From contig JACGCM010001538.1 in NCBI GenBank assembly GCA_014058105.1, positions 248,001 through 312,000 on the forward strand: 64,000 nucleotides of DNA, written 5' to 3'. The notes beneath the pieces are model-generated. The model was not told the DNA's origin, did not search any database, and saw only the letters and a list, made by a program, of their open reading frames with translations. The stretch comes from Kingdonia uniflora (taxonomy: Eukaryota > Streptophyta > Magnoliopsida > Ranunculales > Circaeasteraceae). Numbering within the stretch: the stretch's first letter is position 1; each line of letters opens with the position of its first letter. The position numbers were made by a program, and so were the translations under genes. Below, in pieces: positions 12,580 through 26,070 of the stretch.

Positions 12580-13632
12580 ACCAACATGATAGAAAGCACT
12601 GGGAGTGTCACGCTATTACTCTATAACGGTACGATGCAGGGTATCTAGTTCGCTTTATACACTAGTAAATCCAACCGGATCTTACTAAGTTATAGGGACA
12701 TACATAATAATGGTTTTCACGTAAAGATGACAGGGGGAAATGGCAACCAGGTTCCGTACATTTGCTCTACATCTAAAGGTTAGAATATAATATTGAAGCG
12801 GTTTCCAATACACTCCTCCGGGATAGGATAATGAAGAGGATTATCGGGAATGCATTTTAACTTTCCTTAAATGGGGAGAAGATCCAGAGGGTGTACATGT
12901 AACGATTACTTTCAAAGTAAAGTTTATTGTTCGTCCTAGTATGACCAAGGTAGAGTGGAATATTCAGCCTTTGCTCTAAAGGTATCTATGGAGATACATG
13001 TGAGCCTATCCATCCATATAGTGGCCCACTTGATTATTTATGGTCATAATAGACGCATCTTAGAGGTGGTCTTACATTTGCCTATTGTTAACAACTAGAA
13101 ATGCAACATTAGTACAACTTTACACTTAGATCATTCGATCACAGGCTCAGTTCTTGAATTGACCACTCAAGTTGATGCGACTTGATGGAGCTTGCGAGTT
13201 TGGCTCACATACTTTTGATGATTATTTTACCGCAAATGGGAAAGATGATTAAGCATTGTGAGTACCCCATTCCATACCCAACTCGGAATCGGCGAAGAAC
13301 CTAATAGGTGATTAAAGTTAATCATTTGGCCAGTGTTATTACGATCACGGGTTCCTGCAAGTGTGTGGGTTATGCATTTTTGCTCCCCACAACACTGATT
13401 AGGATTCGTCTAATATCAAATCATCAAAGCTTTCCTAAAACAACTAGTAACTAGGTAGGATCCCAGTGTTACCCTTCTGTGCATATGTTTATATGCCATG
13501 TAGGTGTCAAGGACATCCTTGCAACATATGAAGTTGGGTTCCCAACATTGGCATGCTATTATGTAGGTTATAACTCATATAAGTATCTAGATATTGAAAT
13601 CCTACTACCCTCTATATACGAGGTTAGGCCCC
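12580..13632 (+). pseudogene. Copia pre-integrase and integrase remnant
   Basis: Read across frames, this stretch matches the copia integrase order. There is a SSLYT pre-integrase block (about 12.65 kb), a PIHPYSGPLDYL block (about 13.0 kb), an RLDGACEFGSHTFDDYF block matching the usual RLDNAGEFTSxxFDDYC around the second catalytic Asp, a TTLIRIR block and a final YYVGYNSYKYL block. Stops and frameshifts are frequent. It ends abruptly at 13632, next to the primer-binding site of the gypsy element. Confidence 0.65.
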
Positions 13633-14249
13633 TACATTTGGCGTTGTTTATGCTATTACCCATACTATCAACTACTCTACCAACACGAGCGTTTGTTCAA
13701 TGGTTCGTAACCCTCATTCGACCTCAGCCATCGTAGCCCCGACAGACAACATAGCCGCCCAACTATCCCAGATGACTGAATAGTTTGCTCAAGCTGAAGA
13801 GAGTCATACCAACCAGCTTCGCCAGGAGCGTGATGTCCGACGATAGGAGCTCAAAAATGAATGTCAGCGCCATGTCGAAGAAATGAATAGACACCACCGC
13901 GACCTCGAGCATCTCCGCAACTCTGTTTGGAGTCTATAGCAAACACAAGCACAAGATGCCCTTGCTCAATCTAGAGCTCCTGGTCCCTCGCAGATATCTG
14001 CTCACGTGTGCTTAGGCCTTAGCCCCCGAATAGAGGCACCCCGGCCCGGTTCACCTAGGCGCCGAAGGTATCAACCACCCCATACCCGAAGGATCGGTAC
14101 ATTTAAGCATTCCCATTTCTAAAGCTTCGAGTGATTCCACCCAGCAAATATACTGACCTCCTACTCGAAGACCAGCCCGAGAATGGCTAGGTAAATGTAG
14201 CTCATAACATACCCCCAGACCGAAATAACATCAAACTCGAACAAATTGT

Positions 14250-15240
14250 TTGCCCCCTCAACCAGCCTATATAATACAATAAGAGATCGACCAATAAATT
14301 AAATCCATCATCTAAATCAACTTAAGCCCAACCCCTAACTCTAATGGAAGACTCAGCAAACCAATTTAGAGCTTTTAGTCATTAACGTCCCACTAAATTT
14401 CCATATCCCAAAAATCCCTAAATATTAAAATATAGACCTACAATCCCACGTCCTCGAGTTCCAGAACTCCTTAAGCCTCCACTCTTCAGTCTACCATATC
14501 CTTTATCTGATGTTCCCCGCTAGCCTATCAGATAGTACACTCAAGTGGTATAATAGTCTCCCCAATAGATCTATTCAAGTTTTTAAAGACTTTTCCAGAT
14601 TGTTCATCTCTCACTTCGCATTCAATAAGGATCAAAAGGTCAGAGTCGATGCCCTATTTAGCATTCAAAAGATGCAAACCAAAACACTCGAAAGCTTTAC
14701 CAATAGATTCTACAATAAGTCCCACAAAGTTGAGAGCCTCGATTGCTCTAATGCAGTCTTAACATATTCTAAAGACCTTCCCGACCATAGTTGAGTAAAA
14801 GAATACATCATCCTCCAAAAACCTAAAACACTCGAGGAGATGTTGTCAAAAGTTAGTGGCTACATAGACCTCAAACGCATCTGTAAAAATAATTGTCAAG
14901 GACAAACCCAAACCAGCAATCAACATAAACCTAAATAGTCAAATACAACCATGGTTACTCTTGTTTGCAATGAGACTAACAATCAAAAATGTAATAATCA
15001 TAAAGATCAACCAAAAAGGCCGCGGAAGAAATGGCTGATGCCAGTACTACCCAAACTCAATGTCGTCATAGGTGTTCTAACACAAATCATCTAGGCCGGC
15101 CCAATATGGCGTACACCATTCCCAATTGAAGTTCAAAAAAATGAACCATACTGCCAAAACCACAAATGTAATTGCAACCTAACAAATAAGTGTTATGATT
15201 TACAACAATCGCCTAAAATGATATTTAAGGCAGAACGATT
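14250..15240 (+). pseudogene. Gypsy gag remnant
   Basis: The longest open piece (14510-14794, 94 codons) reads MFPASLSDSTLKWYNSLPNR then VFKDFSRLFISHF, the retrotransposon gag core found in Tat and related gypsy elements (FxxSLxxxAxxWYxxLP). Flanking pieces in other frames continue the family pattern, with stops in between. A gene of this kind forms the capsid-like particle of the element; this copy is broken. Confidence 0.7.
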
Positions 15241-15564
15241 GCACTAATATATCAAAGACATCCCAAGTTACCTCGATAGGCCGTATCTCAAACCCTGGCG
15301 GGACACCACAATGGAAGAAACAAAGTGCATATCTTCCAAGCCGATATGATCGATGTCAACAACATTGACAGTGGTCATACTCAAAGCAAGAGAAAGATAG
15401 TCGAAGAATGATCCAAACTAACCTACCAAGACAAATTACCAGTCCTCTTACTAAAGACCAGCCAATATTCAAAATCCAAAGGCATCTCCTTTATTGACTG
15501 TGACGTCTCTCATATCATATTTCTATACTTAGATCATCTAGTCATCACGGTCAAGATTGAGCAT

Positions 15565-18500
15565 ATGATGCTGCACACGATGCTCATCGAAACTGGCAGT
15601 GCATCAGACATTCTTTTCCTCCAGACAGTCAAGATGATGTTGATGACAAACCGTAAAACCCCAACAAATGTCAAGCTCAAAGGTTTCAACGGCTCCACCG
15701 AAGTAGCGGTTAGCCACCCATGGTACTACAGACTAGCTTTTGGCAATAGACAAGAAATTTGAATACCTCGGCATCTTAGGTTACGACTGGTTACACATAA
15801 TGAAGATAATACCCTCAAATTATCACCAAGTATTGCGCTTCAGCACCCCAAGCGAAACCTGGTACATGAAAGGGTCCCAACGGCTCTCTCGATCATGCGA
15901 ACACCCGGAGATTAACCTTACTCAAAAGTTGGTTAAACCATAGCAATCATAACAACATTTCCTTCTTGAACCCTCGTTCCTCTCAGCCTAACCATCAACC
16001 ACCGAATACGTGAATCTCAAAGACCCCGGATGAGGAACATTTATTGGGAATTTCCTGACTATCAAAAAAAAGCAAGAGATAATTAATTTTCTTCACATTA
16101 ATAAAGACATCTTCGCATGGACTTTCCATGGATGCTAGGAGTCAATCTTACCCTCGCCCGTCACAAACTCGACTTAGTACCCAATTGCACAGTAGTCAAG
16201 CAAAAGAAACAAACTTTAGCCCCAAGGATTCGAGACGCGGTTAACCTTGAAGTTGATAAACTTCTAGCTACATGTTTCATCTGAGAGGTCAAATATGCTA
16301 ATTAGATCTCAAATTTTGTGGCAATACCCAAGAAAAATGATACGATTCGAGTTTGTATTGACTTCACCGACCTAAACAAACATACCCTGAAGGATAGCTT
16401 CCCCCTTCCAATCATCGCAGTCCTTCACGATGCAACAGCCGGTAATGAGTGCCTTTCTATGATGGATACCGCTACAGGATACAACCAAGTACCCTTTCTT
16501 CCGGAAGATTAAAACAAAATAGCATTCATCACATAATAGGGCTTGTATTATTCCAATGCCATGCCCTTTGGGCTTAAAAATGCAGGTGCGACCTACCAAT
16601 GACTTGTCACTAGTATGTTTAAACCATTGCTGGGAAAGTTAGTCGAAGTATATATTGATGACATGCTATGCAAGGGCCTCAACAAAAATAACCATCTGCA
16701 AAACCTTTACGAAGTATTTTCTATCCTTTGATCCTACAAAATGAAACTAAAGCTTGACCAATGCCAGTTTGGTCTTTCCCCAGGAAAATTCCTCGGGCAC
16801 CTCATCAACAAGAAAGGTATTGAGATCGATTCTACCCAAATCTGAGCCTTAATCGATATGTCATCCCCTAGAATGAAGAAAAACGTCTAAAAGGTTATTG
16901 GTTAAATAGTTGCCCTCAACAGCTTTATTTTAAAATCATTGGATAGGTACAAATGGTTACTCCGTGGTCAAGGCGCTCATAAAGCCAAGAAGAGAAACCT
17001 TAATATCGAATGGACAACAAAATACGAGCAAGCCCTCCATGAACTCAAAACTTACCTTGATCAACCTCCAATAATGAGCACTCTAGTCGAAGGCAAAAAC
17101 CTTTCACTCTACCACGCAGTCATGGATGAATATTTAAGCTCAGTTCTCATTCATATAGACGATTGCATTGAAAAACCCGTATAATTTATCTGCAAAACCT
17201 TGACCTTGGCCGAAACCAGATATACAAAACTCAAAAATCTTTTACTCAACCTCGTCTACACGTTGAGAAACCTCAAACCATACTTCCAAGCACATTGCAT
17301 AAGGGTGATCTTGAGCAAGAGGTACTACTAGCCAAGAAAGAAATATCAAGATAAGTACATCAATGATTCGTCTATCTCAGGGAACATGATATCACCTTCA
17401 AAAAGAAAATATTAGAGAATGGTTAAGCAGTCGCCGACTTTCTAGCAGACTTTCCAGTAGACGACGCCGATTGGGAAGTGCACAAGGATGAAATCTAAGA
17501 AGACCAAACCGAATACTCTGACCCATAGAATCTACACACAGGTTGGAAACTATTCACCAATGGCTTAGCTGGCCCGAATGGTTCTAGCATAATAAGCGTA
17601 CTGGTCACACCCTCCAATGATTGACTCAAAAAAGCCATCAAGTTGAACTTCGAATGTACTAACAATGAAGCCAAGTACGAATCTTTAATTCATGGTTTAG
17701 ACATGGCCATCGAGTTGGGAATGCCCAAGTGGGTAGTTTTTACCGATTCATAGCTAGTCCAAAGATACTATACTAGAGAGAATCGAGTAAATGGTCGAAT
17801 GGCTGAATACGCCGAACTCATTCGTCAATGTATGGATCATTTCCTTAAGCAATCATCGATAACACATTATCCGCGAGGAAAAAATAGATACACTAATACT
17901 CTCATATACATAGCTGCCATATTAGGTCAAACCGAACCCAGAAAGCTCAAAATTGAGGTGCTAAAATGCCCAAGTATCGATATAATGGAAATTAATACAA
18001 TCAATACTAGGGTTAGAGTATCGATCGCAAAGATTGGCAAACTCCCTTCCTAGCTTACTTCAACCAAAACATCCTACCCGAGGACCCGAAAGAATGACGT
18101 TCTCTGTTGGAAAACTGCCGAAGGTACTTAATACTCAAAGACGAACTATACCAAAAGACACCAAATGGGGTACACCTCAAATGTATATCCCAACAAGAAT
18201 CCAACACCATCATTAAAGAGTTACACGAAGGTAACTGTGGCTCATTCACTGTAGGATGATCTATGACATTATGCACAGTCACACAAGGACTATTATGGCC
18301 GAATATTAAAAAAAACAAAAATAACAAGCCAAGGGCTATGTAAAGTAGTATGATAAGTACTAGAGACACAGATATGACATCAAGATCCCTTCCTAGGATC
18401 TCTACTATAACCAAGTCTCCTGACCATTTAAACAATGGGCAATCGATCTAGTAGGTCCCTTTCCCAAAGTTTTGGGTATGAGAGAACACATCCTCGTCGC

Positions 18501-19150
18501 CACAGATTACTTTATGAAATAGGTCAAAGCAGTACCATTATGCAGAATAAGATAATAAGTAGTTAAGTTCTTATTAGAGAACATAATTACAAAGTCAGAA
18601 CATTCTTGAAGAAGTACCACATCATTTAATCTCCCTCCATGCCTTACTACCCACGAGGTAATGGTCAGGTCGAAGTCATAAACAAAACCATAGTCGATGG
18701 CTTTAAAAAGTGCATTGATAATAAGAAGGGGCAATGGGTGCAGAAGTTACTACACGTTTTATGGGCCTATCGTACGGCACCAAGAAAGACATTGGATTGT
18801 ACTCCTTTCCTCCTCGCATATGGAACAGAGGTAGTTCCCCAACATAATTCGAAGTGCCCACAATACCCCAAACTTCCCAGAGAAAGAAAATGAGTTCTAA
18901 CACGGTTATAAAATGCTTTGGATTGATAAAGCACGGGACATAACCCTGGTAAACCATGGCCGATACCATAACTCACTGATGAAGTCATACAACAAAAGGT
19001 TCATCCCACATCTCTTACAATCGGAGACTTGGTCCTTCGAAGTGTCACCCCATTGTCCAAACCCCGCAATGTTGGGAAGCTGGCAGAATCTTAAGAAGGA
19101 CCATACATCGTCATGATAAAATAGATAAAGGGTCCTATTACCTAATGACC
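15565..19150 (+). pseudogene. Gypsy pol remnant: protease, RT, RNase H, integrase
   Basis: Blocks in order: aspartic protease near 15565-15650 (LIETGSASDIL, where family members have DTG, so the catalytic Asp is Glu here); RT from about 16170 (RVCIDFTDLNKHTLKDSFP, MDTATGYNQV, and YIDDMLCKG at about 16650); RT connection/RNase H at about 16.9-17.3 kb; a second RNase H at 17.53-17.93 kb (FTNGLAGPNGSS, ECTNNEAKYESLIHGLDMAIELG, ITHYPRGKNRYTNTL); and integrase at 18.06-19.15 kb (WAIDLVGPFPKVLG, YYPRGNGQVEVINKT, VLWAYRTAPRK, FLLAYGTEVV). Each block is interrupted by several stops. Integrase and RNase H motifs are the Tat type. Confidence 0.85.
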
Positions 19151-19309
19151 GAAGACGAAGAACCTCTGTCAAACCCCTAGAATATGATGCAGTTAGTTTA
19201 TTATAATAGAAAATAAGCGTAGATACTTTGCATGAATGTAACCACCAAATTTTGTCTCAATAAAAAATCATTCTTGAGCAATTTGCATTTCGTGTGCATC
19301 ATATATTAC

Positions 19310-19740
19310 AGTTAATCCTTATGAACTTCTTGATTTGGTCAAACCTATGTATCATATCAACCCTTCGACCTTGGAGCCGGCCACGTTTGGTTTCATTTAG
19401 GTTTAAACTCGTGGCTAGAAATACCCGGGGTAACCTCAAAACCAGCCACATTTGGTTTTGTTTCGGTTCAAACCTACGGATAAAAATACTTGGGAGAAAC
19501 CTCGAAGCCACATAAAACTCTTGATTTGGTCAAACCTAAGTATCATGTCAGCCCTTCGACCCGACTGATATTTGGGGGCGACCTCAAAGTTTTTTAAAGT
19601 TCATTGATTTTGGCAAACCCAAGTAGCGTAAATAATCAAAAGATTAAATACTTGGTGGCGACCTCAAGGCTGACCACTCTTGCCCTCAACTACATTCACT
19701 CTCATGTATTCAGATACTTGAGGGCAACCTTGATACAACT
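19310..19740. repeat. Degenerate tandem repeats after gypsy pol
   Basis: A unit of roughly 100 bp recurs about four times, marked by TTGATTTGGTCAAACC, AGTATCAT, CCCTTCGACC and a GGGGCGACCTC-like block (19.32, 19.51, 19.60 and 19.68 kb). Such repeats downstream of pol are common in Tat-lineage elements. No coding sense is seen. Confidence 0.7.
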
Positions 19741-20067
19741 CAACAGTTATGATCAAGAAAAAAAAATTCTTCAACCGATACATATTCATACAGACAAAAC
19801 TAAAGCAGACATCCATTATAAAATAACAAGTCATTTTACAAACTCAAAGCAGAAACAAGAAAGTATCATCAATTACAAAGACAAAAACACAATAGTATCA
19901 TCAGTTACAAATACAAAAACTGCAACCTATTACACGGGGGGATTGGTTCAATTCACCTCATTGGGCTTGGAGACATTGGTACTTTAGCTTAAACCAATAT
20001 CGGGAGAAGTAACATGGTGCTCGACGGTCGGCTCCACCACCAAAAGACTCTACATCATCTCTGAGTT

Positions 20068-22497
20068 CTAGCTCACATTTTCTACCCTAGGACTCAATAG
20101 AAGGTCAGGCGCAAATTGCTCGAAGGTATCTGGATCGCAGCCCAGCTCATCGATGAACTGCTTCAGCAACGTGGTCACGAGGCACTTACATTCAAAGTTA
20201 TCCTGGAACCTCACATGATTATACCTCCGCTTACCCATGAGCTCCAACACCTTCTTCGCATGACGCTCGACCAGGGCTCCCTTTTCCTTTGAAGCATCAG
20301 CTCGAACCTGCCAAAGATCCCGCTCCAACTCGGACACGCGGATGTTTAATGACATGATGGTCCCCCTCGACACATCCTCAGACTCACTAGCGTCCTTTAC
20401 CCTTCGGCTAGATATCCTCTAGACTTTCCTAAAGCACAGTCCCCAAGACGAAACCTGGTAGAGAAATTCATCAGATAAAAACCACAAAACCCAACTAATA
20501 GTATATGACAAACAACAAAGAACATAACTACCTTGTCTCATAGCAGACTTGAAGCGGCACCCAGATTTGTCAGGGTCAGATATGCAGAGCTGCACCAGCA
20601 ACTCCGTTGTAGCTCAAGCAGCCTCCTCTTTTTCAGCCGCAAGCAGTGTAGCCTCACTTGCAGTTGGAACAACTTCTATTTGATCGTGCGTCCACTTTAG
20701 GGCTGACGACCCAAGGGGTTATGAATTAGTCCCCTCCCCGATAGCTTTACCTTCCCCCTTCTGTGAACCTCGCTGCAAGTCTCTCTAGGTAGGGGCCTTT
20801 CTAGCTATGGATGGGATAGAACCCATACATGTATTCCCTCGCTGGGTCCTCAACATATAAGTTTTCTACGGCCTAGTGAGTTTATCATAGTCCATGTCGC
20901 CCGAACCTTCCTGTGGAATAAAAGATTTTCTTCTTTTTGAAGGCCCCTATGAGCCTGAAAGACCTTTGAGAAGGTTATTTGTTTTCTTTTTCCTTTTCCT
21001 CAGTAGCTTCAACCTTTAGAAGATTTTGTTTATACGATCATCGTTCTCGCCGATTAGATCGCCTAGATAATGTTGGGAACTATCGAGAACTCCACTTCGA
21101 GGCATTATAAATGAGAGGGTAGAAGTTAAAGACACATTTAAAGGAAAATACTTAACAAAATAATCAAATATCACTTACCATGATTAAAAACCCTATTTTC
21201 TAACCCAAACTCCTCTTCCCCCTCGAGGTTCTCGTAATTGCCCAGTATTAAAACAACTATATCAGTATCCCACCCTCGACCAGTCGAGCACAAGTCAAAT
21301 AGTCAAGGCTTATCAGGATGACACTGAATATGATATGTCTTACCCTTCGGGTTACTCTTCTTCAAGTAAAAGGCAGCAATATCCTCACACTCTACCAAAG
21401 GCCTACCTTTGGCCAACAACTCCGCAAGGGGCCACATCCCTAAAGTTCAACATCTCCTTCACTAGACACTAAAGGAGGTACTGCATACCTAGCCTAATCT
21501 TCCCTCAGAACGCCATTATTTCATTCACAAGCACATCCACAAAGGAAAACCTTGATACACAAGGAATTAAGATAAAGGCCTTACCACTCAGATCGTATTT
21601 TTTCATAAATCGGCCAAGCCTTTTTTCTCTCGAGGATTGACTTCCACAAACCTAATACCATCGTCCTCAGTATCTTTATCACTGTTGCCATCCCCCCCCC
21701 CCCCTTTTATTTTCCCCATCTTCCTCCTCGTCTTCTTTTTCTTCCTTTTCTCCTTCGTCTTCTACCGGGTTATTCCCACCTACTACATCCTCACCCTCCT
21801 CTTCGTCACTCTCTCCTACTACCCGACCCTTCTCAACCTTTGTCTCACAAATTTAACATCGGGTTCAATAATTACTAGATGCTTAACATCTGCTATATGA
21901 CACTCCTCTAAATCACTATTACTCTCTTCCTATCGATTGGAAGTACTCAACCTATTCATTATATCTTCGACTTCATTAATTAGCCTCATCGTCGAAGACT
22001 CACGGGTACAGATTCAATACCCTACAGAAGAAGAGGGAACCAGTTAGCTCGATATCTTCGAGTTAAAACCTCTCATTAACCCTATCACACCAACCCTTGG
22101 TAATATATAATGTATTACCCATTGGATATACCCCAAACTGGACTTGAAGGAATCGCACCTAGCCGAATCCCCAACCAGATGGTAAACTCGCCAAAATACC
22201 CACTCAAAGATAACATTTAATAGGTATACACCAAAATCCTTGGCTTAGTCGAACCCTCATCTATCCCACCCAATCCAAAACTAACCATTTTCCCCAAACC
22301 CACAGGATCCACAATTAATGGCAGACACCAAGCTTTTCCTAATCTAGATTACCAGATTAAAAATAAATAAAGTGAAGAACAAGGGCAACACTAGCGTTAT
22401 CAGGCGGTCTCCGACAATAGCAATGATTGGAAGATGAATTACAGAGTTTTTCTTCTCTCCTTTAAACAAAAATTTAAAAGTTGAGTAAAAATATTTG

Positions 22498-22554
<57 letters not shown>

Positions 22555-24007
22555 ATCTCTCCTCTTAAATAAACAAATCTCAAACCGTATCAGTTTTTAC
22601 ATCCGCCATCATTACCCCCACTAACCCCACTCCCTCTCACCTCTTCACCTTCCCTCAATAATTCTAGCAAACCGTCCCTTACAAATTTGTCTCGCCTCTA
22701 TAATTACTTCGACCACCTAGTTTTTCAAGCTTCACACCTCAATTTCCTCTTCAAGCTCCTCAAATCAAGTAGGCAACTACCCTCGTCTATACAATATCCC
22801 TCAATTTCTTGATTAGCATAAACCCCATTTCCTATGTCTAGAATGAAAACATAATTGGTATACCCAAGTAATTGTTGTAAATCGAAGCCTCAAAATAAGA
22901 AATCACATTCATTTTTGACACACCAACAATCATCATACCCTAAACCAGACGTGAAATGACCAGTACACCCAGCTCTGCACTCTATTTAACAATATAGAGC
23001 CCCACAAGTTAGGAATATAGCCTGCAACATTCAAATTGGCACATGCGCCAGCCTCAAAAATATCAATGACCTGAGGAGTCCAACTACGCAACACATACGG
23101 CCACAACAGTTGACCCTACTATAATCCCATTCGAAGGTCACATGATCTCATCATTTTGATTCGTGTCACATATTTTTATTTTGACTTATTTCCACAACAT
23201 TCGGAGCTCACAAAATCCCATCATTGTGATTCGTATTATGTCTTTTCTTTTGAACTTATAAGAATCTTATCATTTTTTATGTGTATTGCATCTTTCCATT
23301 CGACCTCCCTCCATAACCATCGAAGACCAGATAAAGATAAGTACACTTTAATTTTGTTTAACACTTTTTTTACTTTTAATCTCCTTATATGACCTTCGAA
23401 GGTCATATATTCCTATCTTCTTTTTTTCCAAGCCTTTTCCTTTACCCGTCTTTTAGAATATTCGATTCATAAGCTTCGAAAACATATGAAATAAGCTTCG
23501 AAGACAGATAAGATATAGCAAAAGTATTTTCATTTATTTTTGAAAACAAAAAATATGCAACAACAGCAAACAAATAGACAACAAAATGAAATGACGGACT
23601 CGGTAGATCAGTTACGGCCAAGGAAACTCTTCGATCGCCCTAAACTGTTATTACCCGCAGCACCATCCTCTGCCTCCACAAATCGCTCTGCCAGCTCTCT
23701 CAACGTCGTGGCCCTTTTAACAGCAGTAAGGAGATGATGCTAAAATATCACCCACCATAACACAAATTCCTCTACCTCGTCTCACTCCCTGCCGGGCAGC
23801 TCACTTATTTGGAGGTCGATGAGCTTTGGAAAATGTGCCTCCAAGCCTATACGGCCGAAGTATTCTTTTGTCAACTCTGTCGCCTTGGTAGTTATCTAGG
23901 CCTCCCACTGTTCTTATTGGCTCTGTGAACTGGTCTTCATCTTGCTTAACGAAGGGAAGAGAGGCGTTGCAGAAGGAAATTGAGCAGAAAGTAAGCAATG
24001 AGTTCAA
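20068..24007 (-). pseudogene. Probable antisense extra ORF of the gypsy element (decayed)
   Basis: Between pol and the 3' LTR the best coding signal is on the strand opposite to pol. The clearest piece (20373-20068, 101 codons) is a coiled-coil-like, charged sequence (SELERDLWQVRADASKEKGA) of the sort seen at the C terminus of 'putative gypsy-type transposon' proteins. At about 21900-21640 the minus strand encodes a strongly acidic Glu/Asp run. A further piece is at 24007-23801. Additional antisense ORFs downstream of pol are known in Tat-lineage elements. Many stops separate the pieces, so limits and exact family are uncertain. Confidence 0.45.
22501..22552. repeat. (CT)n microsatellite
   Basis: About 26 uninterrupted CT units inside the 3' region of the gypsy element. 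They produce a meaningless Arg-Glu repeat on the minus strand. C-homopolymers of about 13 occur at about 21690 and 24545. Confidence 0.95.
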
Positions 24008-24222
24008 GGAAACTTGTTCCGCCTACCCTGACTCCTTTTATAGGTGATTAAGATCATTAATGATGTTAAATGATAATCAACTTAATCAGTCATTAATTTT
24101 CTTGGTAACTGGCGCATTGATAGCGGTCAAACTTCCAATTCCCATGTAAATAGCTTCTCAGCTGAAACCCTCGACCGTTGTATACTCGATCTTTTTTGAG
24201 GTCACAGCTTAGAGGGGGCAAA

Positions 24223-24790
24223 TGTAGTAACCTACTCGTAGCCTTCAAGAATATACAAGATACTCAAAAGCTCCCGGGAAGCTCAAAGCTTACCGCACTT
24301 ACAAATCTATCATAACCACATCAAGCCTACTCTCGAACCCAGTAAAGCTTTGACCACCGCTTCGATCCAGCTCAGGACCTAGTCTAAGGCTGACAACCCA
24401 GCAAACAACTCTGGCAAAACCAACTTCAGTACAAGACAACTATAAAGAAGGACACACTTGTAATTTAACCTCTCTATAGTGATATTACCTTTCCTATCTT
24501 TTAAAAATAGAAGAGGAGAGCTACCATAAAGAGGTTGAGAGATTCCCCCCCCCCCCCAAACATCCTAGAGAAGCTCTGACAACCTTCGGGCATCTTCTTA
24601 CGCTTGAAGATTCAGTCTACTCGAACCTTTATTTGTAGTCTCATCCATTAATACAGTCTCATTTTAAAAATCCTTACTATAGGTCATAGAGAAATCTCAT
24701 TCTATGACTCCACGCAAGTGTATCTATTAGAAGTTTACTCTATTTCTGCTAAACACGCTTATTAAAACCCGTATGCGAGTATTAATCCAG
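24223..24790 (+). repeat. 3' LTR of the gypsy element, with polypurine tract
   Basis: A polypurine tract (AGAGGGGGCAAA, 24211-24222) is followed by TGTAGTAACC, a usual start for gypsy LTRs. The right limit is set only by where copia RT-like sequence resumes (about 24795), because no matching 5' LTR exists in the window for comparison. Confidence 0.6.
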
Positions 24791-24794
24791 TGGT

Positions 24795-25790
24795 GTATGA
24801 GTTTAATCTCCCATCTACGAGATTATGCCCATATAGAGATCATGAGAGCCACATAATACCTTGGGAAGGAATTCCAAATGAAAGACCTTAGGAAATCAAG
24901 TATTGTCACGATTTGTAGATCAAACATGTTGGTAGAGCATACTCGTACACCATACGACATATACTGGAAGTATTATATGAATACTTAAGTATGGATGCAG
25001 CACACGGTGCTAAGTCGTTTGTTAGTCTACCACTTAGATGTGGAGAAGGACATTTTCCACCATCCTAATGGGGGAGAAACTCCTAGGGCCGGGGTGCTAT
25101 ATCTATAAGGTGTTTTGTTATAGTTAGCTGGGTATACTAGACCCAATGTCTCATTCACAATGAACTATTTGGCTTACCATAATTCTTCTTCTACCCAAAG
25201 GCACTAGAATGAGATCAAGCACATTCTGAGGTATCTGATTGGCATAAATTACGGGGTTTGTTCTACCTAAAAAATGGTAAACATAAAATATGGGGTACGC
25301 TGATGTAAGATACTTGTCAGACCCACATAGCGGCCATTAGTAGATGGATTATGTGTTTATATACGGAGATACATCAAATTCTTAGAGATGGATGAAGAAA
25401 ATGATGTTTGTTACATCTTTAAGCTACGAGGAAATTTTTTTACTTTATAAAGCTAACAGAGAATGATGGTTGCGCTCCAAGATATATTACATCAACTGAA
25501 GTTGTAACATGTTCTATCCAAGATAAAGCATCGAATATATATGAAGAAAATTTGGCTTGCATCATTCAAGTCAATGACAATTTTATCAGAGGCACAGAAC
25601 GAAGTACATTTCACCGAAGGCCATACTTATGAATTATCGAAGGCGAATGAGATTGATGTTGTTCAAGACATTTCATAAAACAACTTTGCAAACCTATTCA
25701 CGAAGACTCTTGCACCACTTACGTTCAAGCAACTGGTACACGGAATCGGCATGCAGAAGTTTTTATTCATCATTATCCGAGGGAAATACA
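24795..25790 (+). pseudogene. Copia RT C-terminus and RNase H remnant
   Basis: After a degraded RT active-site region at about 24800, reading across frames gives YLGKEFQMKDL, VYHLDVEKD, then YTRPNVSFTMNYLAYHNSS and EIKHILRYLIG (the RPDIAF and HWxxIKHxxRYL motifs). RNase H-end blocks follow (ENLACIIQV, and at about 25660-25790 the FAxLFTKxLxxxTFKxLVHxIGM pattern in a shifted frame). It continues the outer copia element after the gypsy insertion. The RT fingers/palm part that should come before it is absent from the window. Confidence 0.75.
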
Positions 25791-26070
25791 TCTCAGGGAG
25801 ATAAATCTCAGGAGAAATCGACGTCAGGGGAACTAATCACGTCCTGGCATGGACACATGCGTATTGTACTCTTTTTTCTGATAATACAATTTTTATCCTA
25901 TGAGATTTTACTAACTAGAAGTTTTGATAAGGCAGCGTATACGCACCCACAACCCATACAGGGCACAGGATTGTACTCTTTCCTTGCACAGCGTTTTGCC
26001 CAATGGGGTTTTGCTAGAAAGAAGTTTTGTCGAGGCAAGTCGTCCTAGTATGGAACACCCCAAAGGGGAG

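Larger units (their letters stand above)
13637..24790 (+). mobile_element. Degenerate Ty3/gypsy (Tat-type) retrotransposon without a 5' LTR
   Basis: Gag, protease, RT, RNase H and integrase remnants follow in gypsy order on the plus strand, then a long 3' region, a polypurine tract and a 3' LTR-like sequence. A primer-binding-like sequence at 13639-13655 (TGGCGTTGTTTATGCTA) resembles the TGGCGCCGTCTGTGGGA type with mostly transition changes. The CIDFTDLNKHTLKDSFPLP RT motif and an extra RNase H of archaeal type point to the Tat group. No 5' LTR matching the 3' one could be found. The right border near 24790 is approximate. Many TAG/TAA/TGA stops make it immobile. Confidence 0.75.

Noticed and set aside
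22344..22583. 79-codon open frame with an Arg-Glu repeat
   Set aside because: It is only the (CT)n microsatellite read on the other strand.
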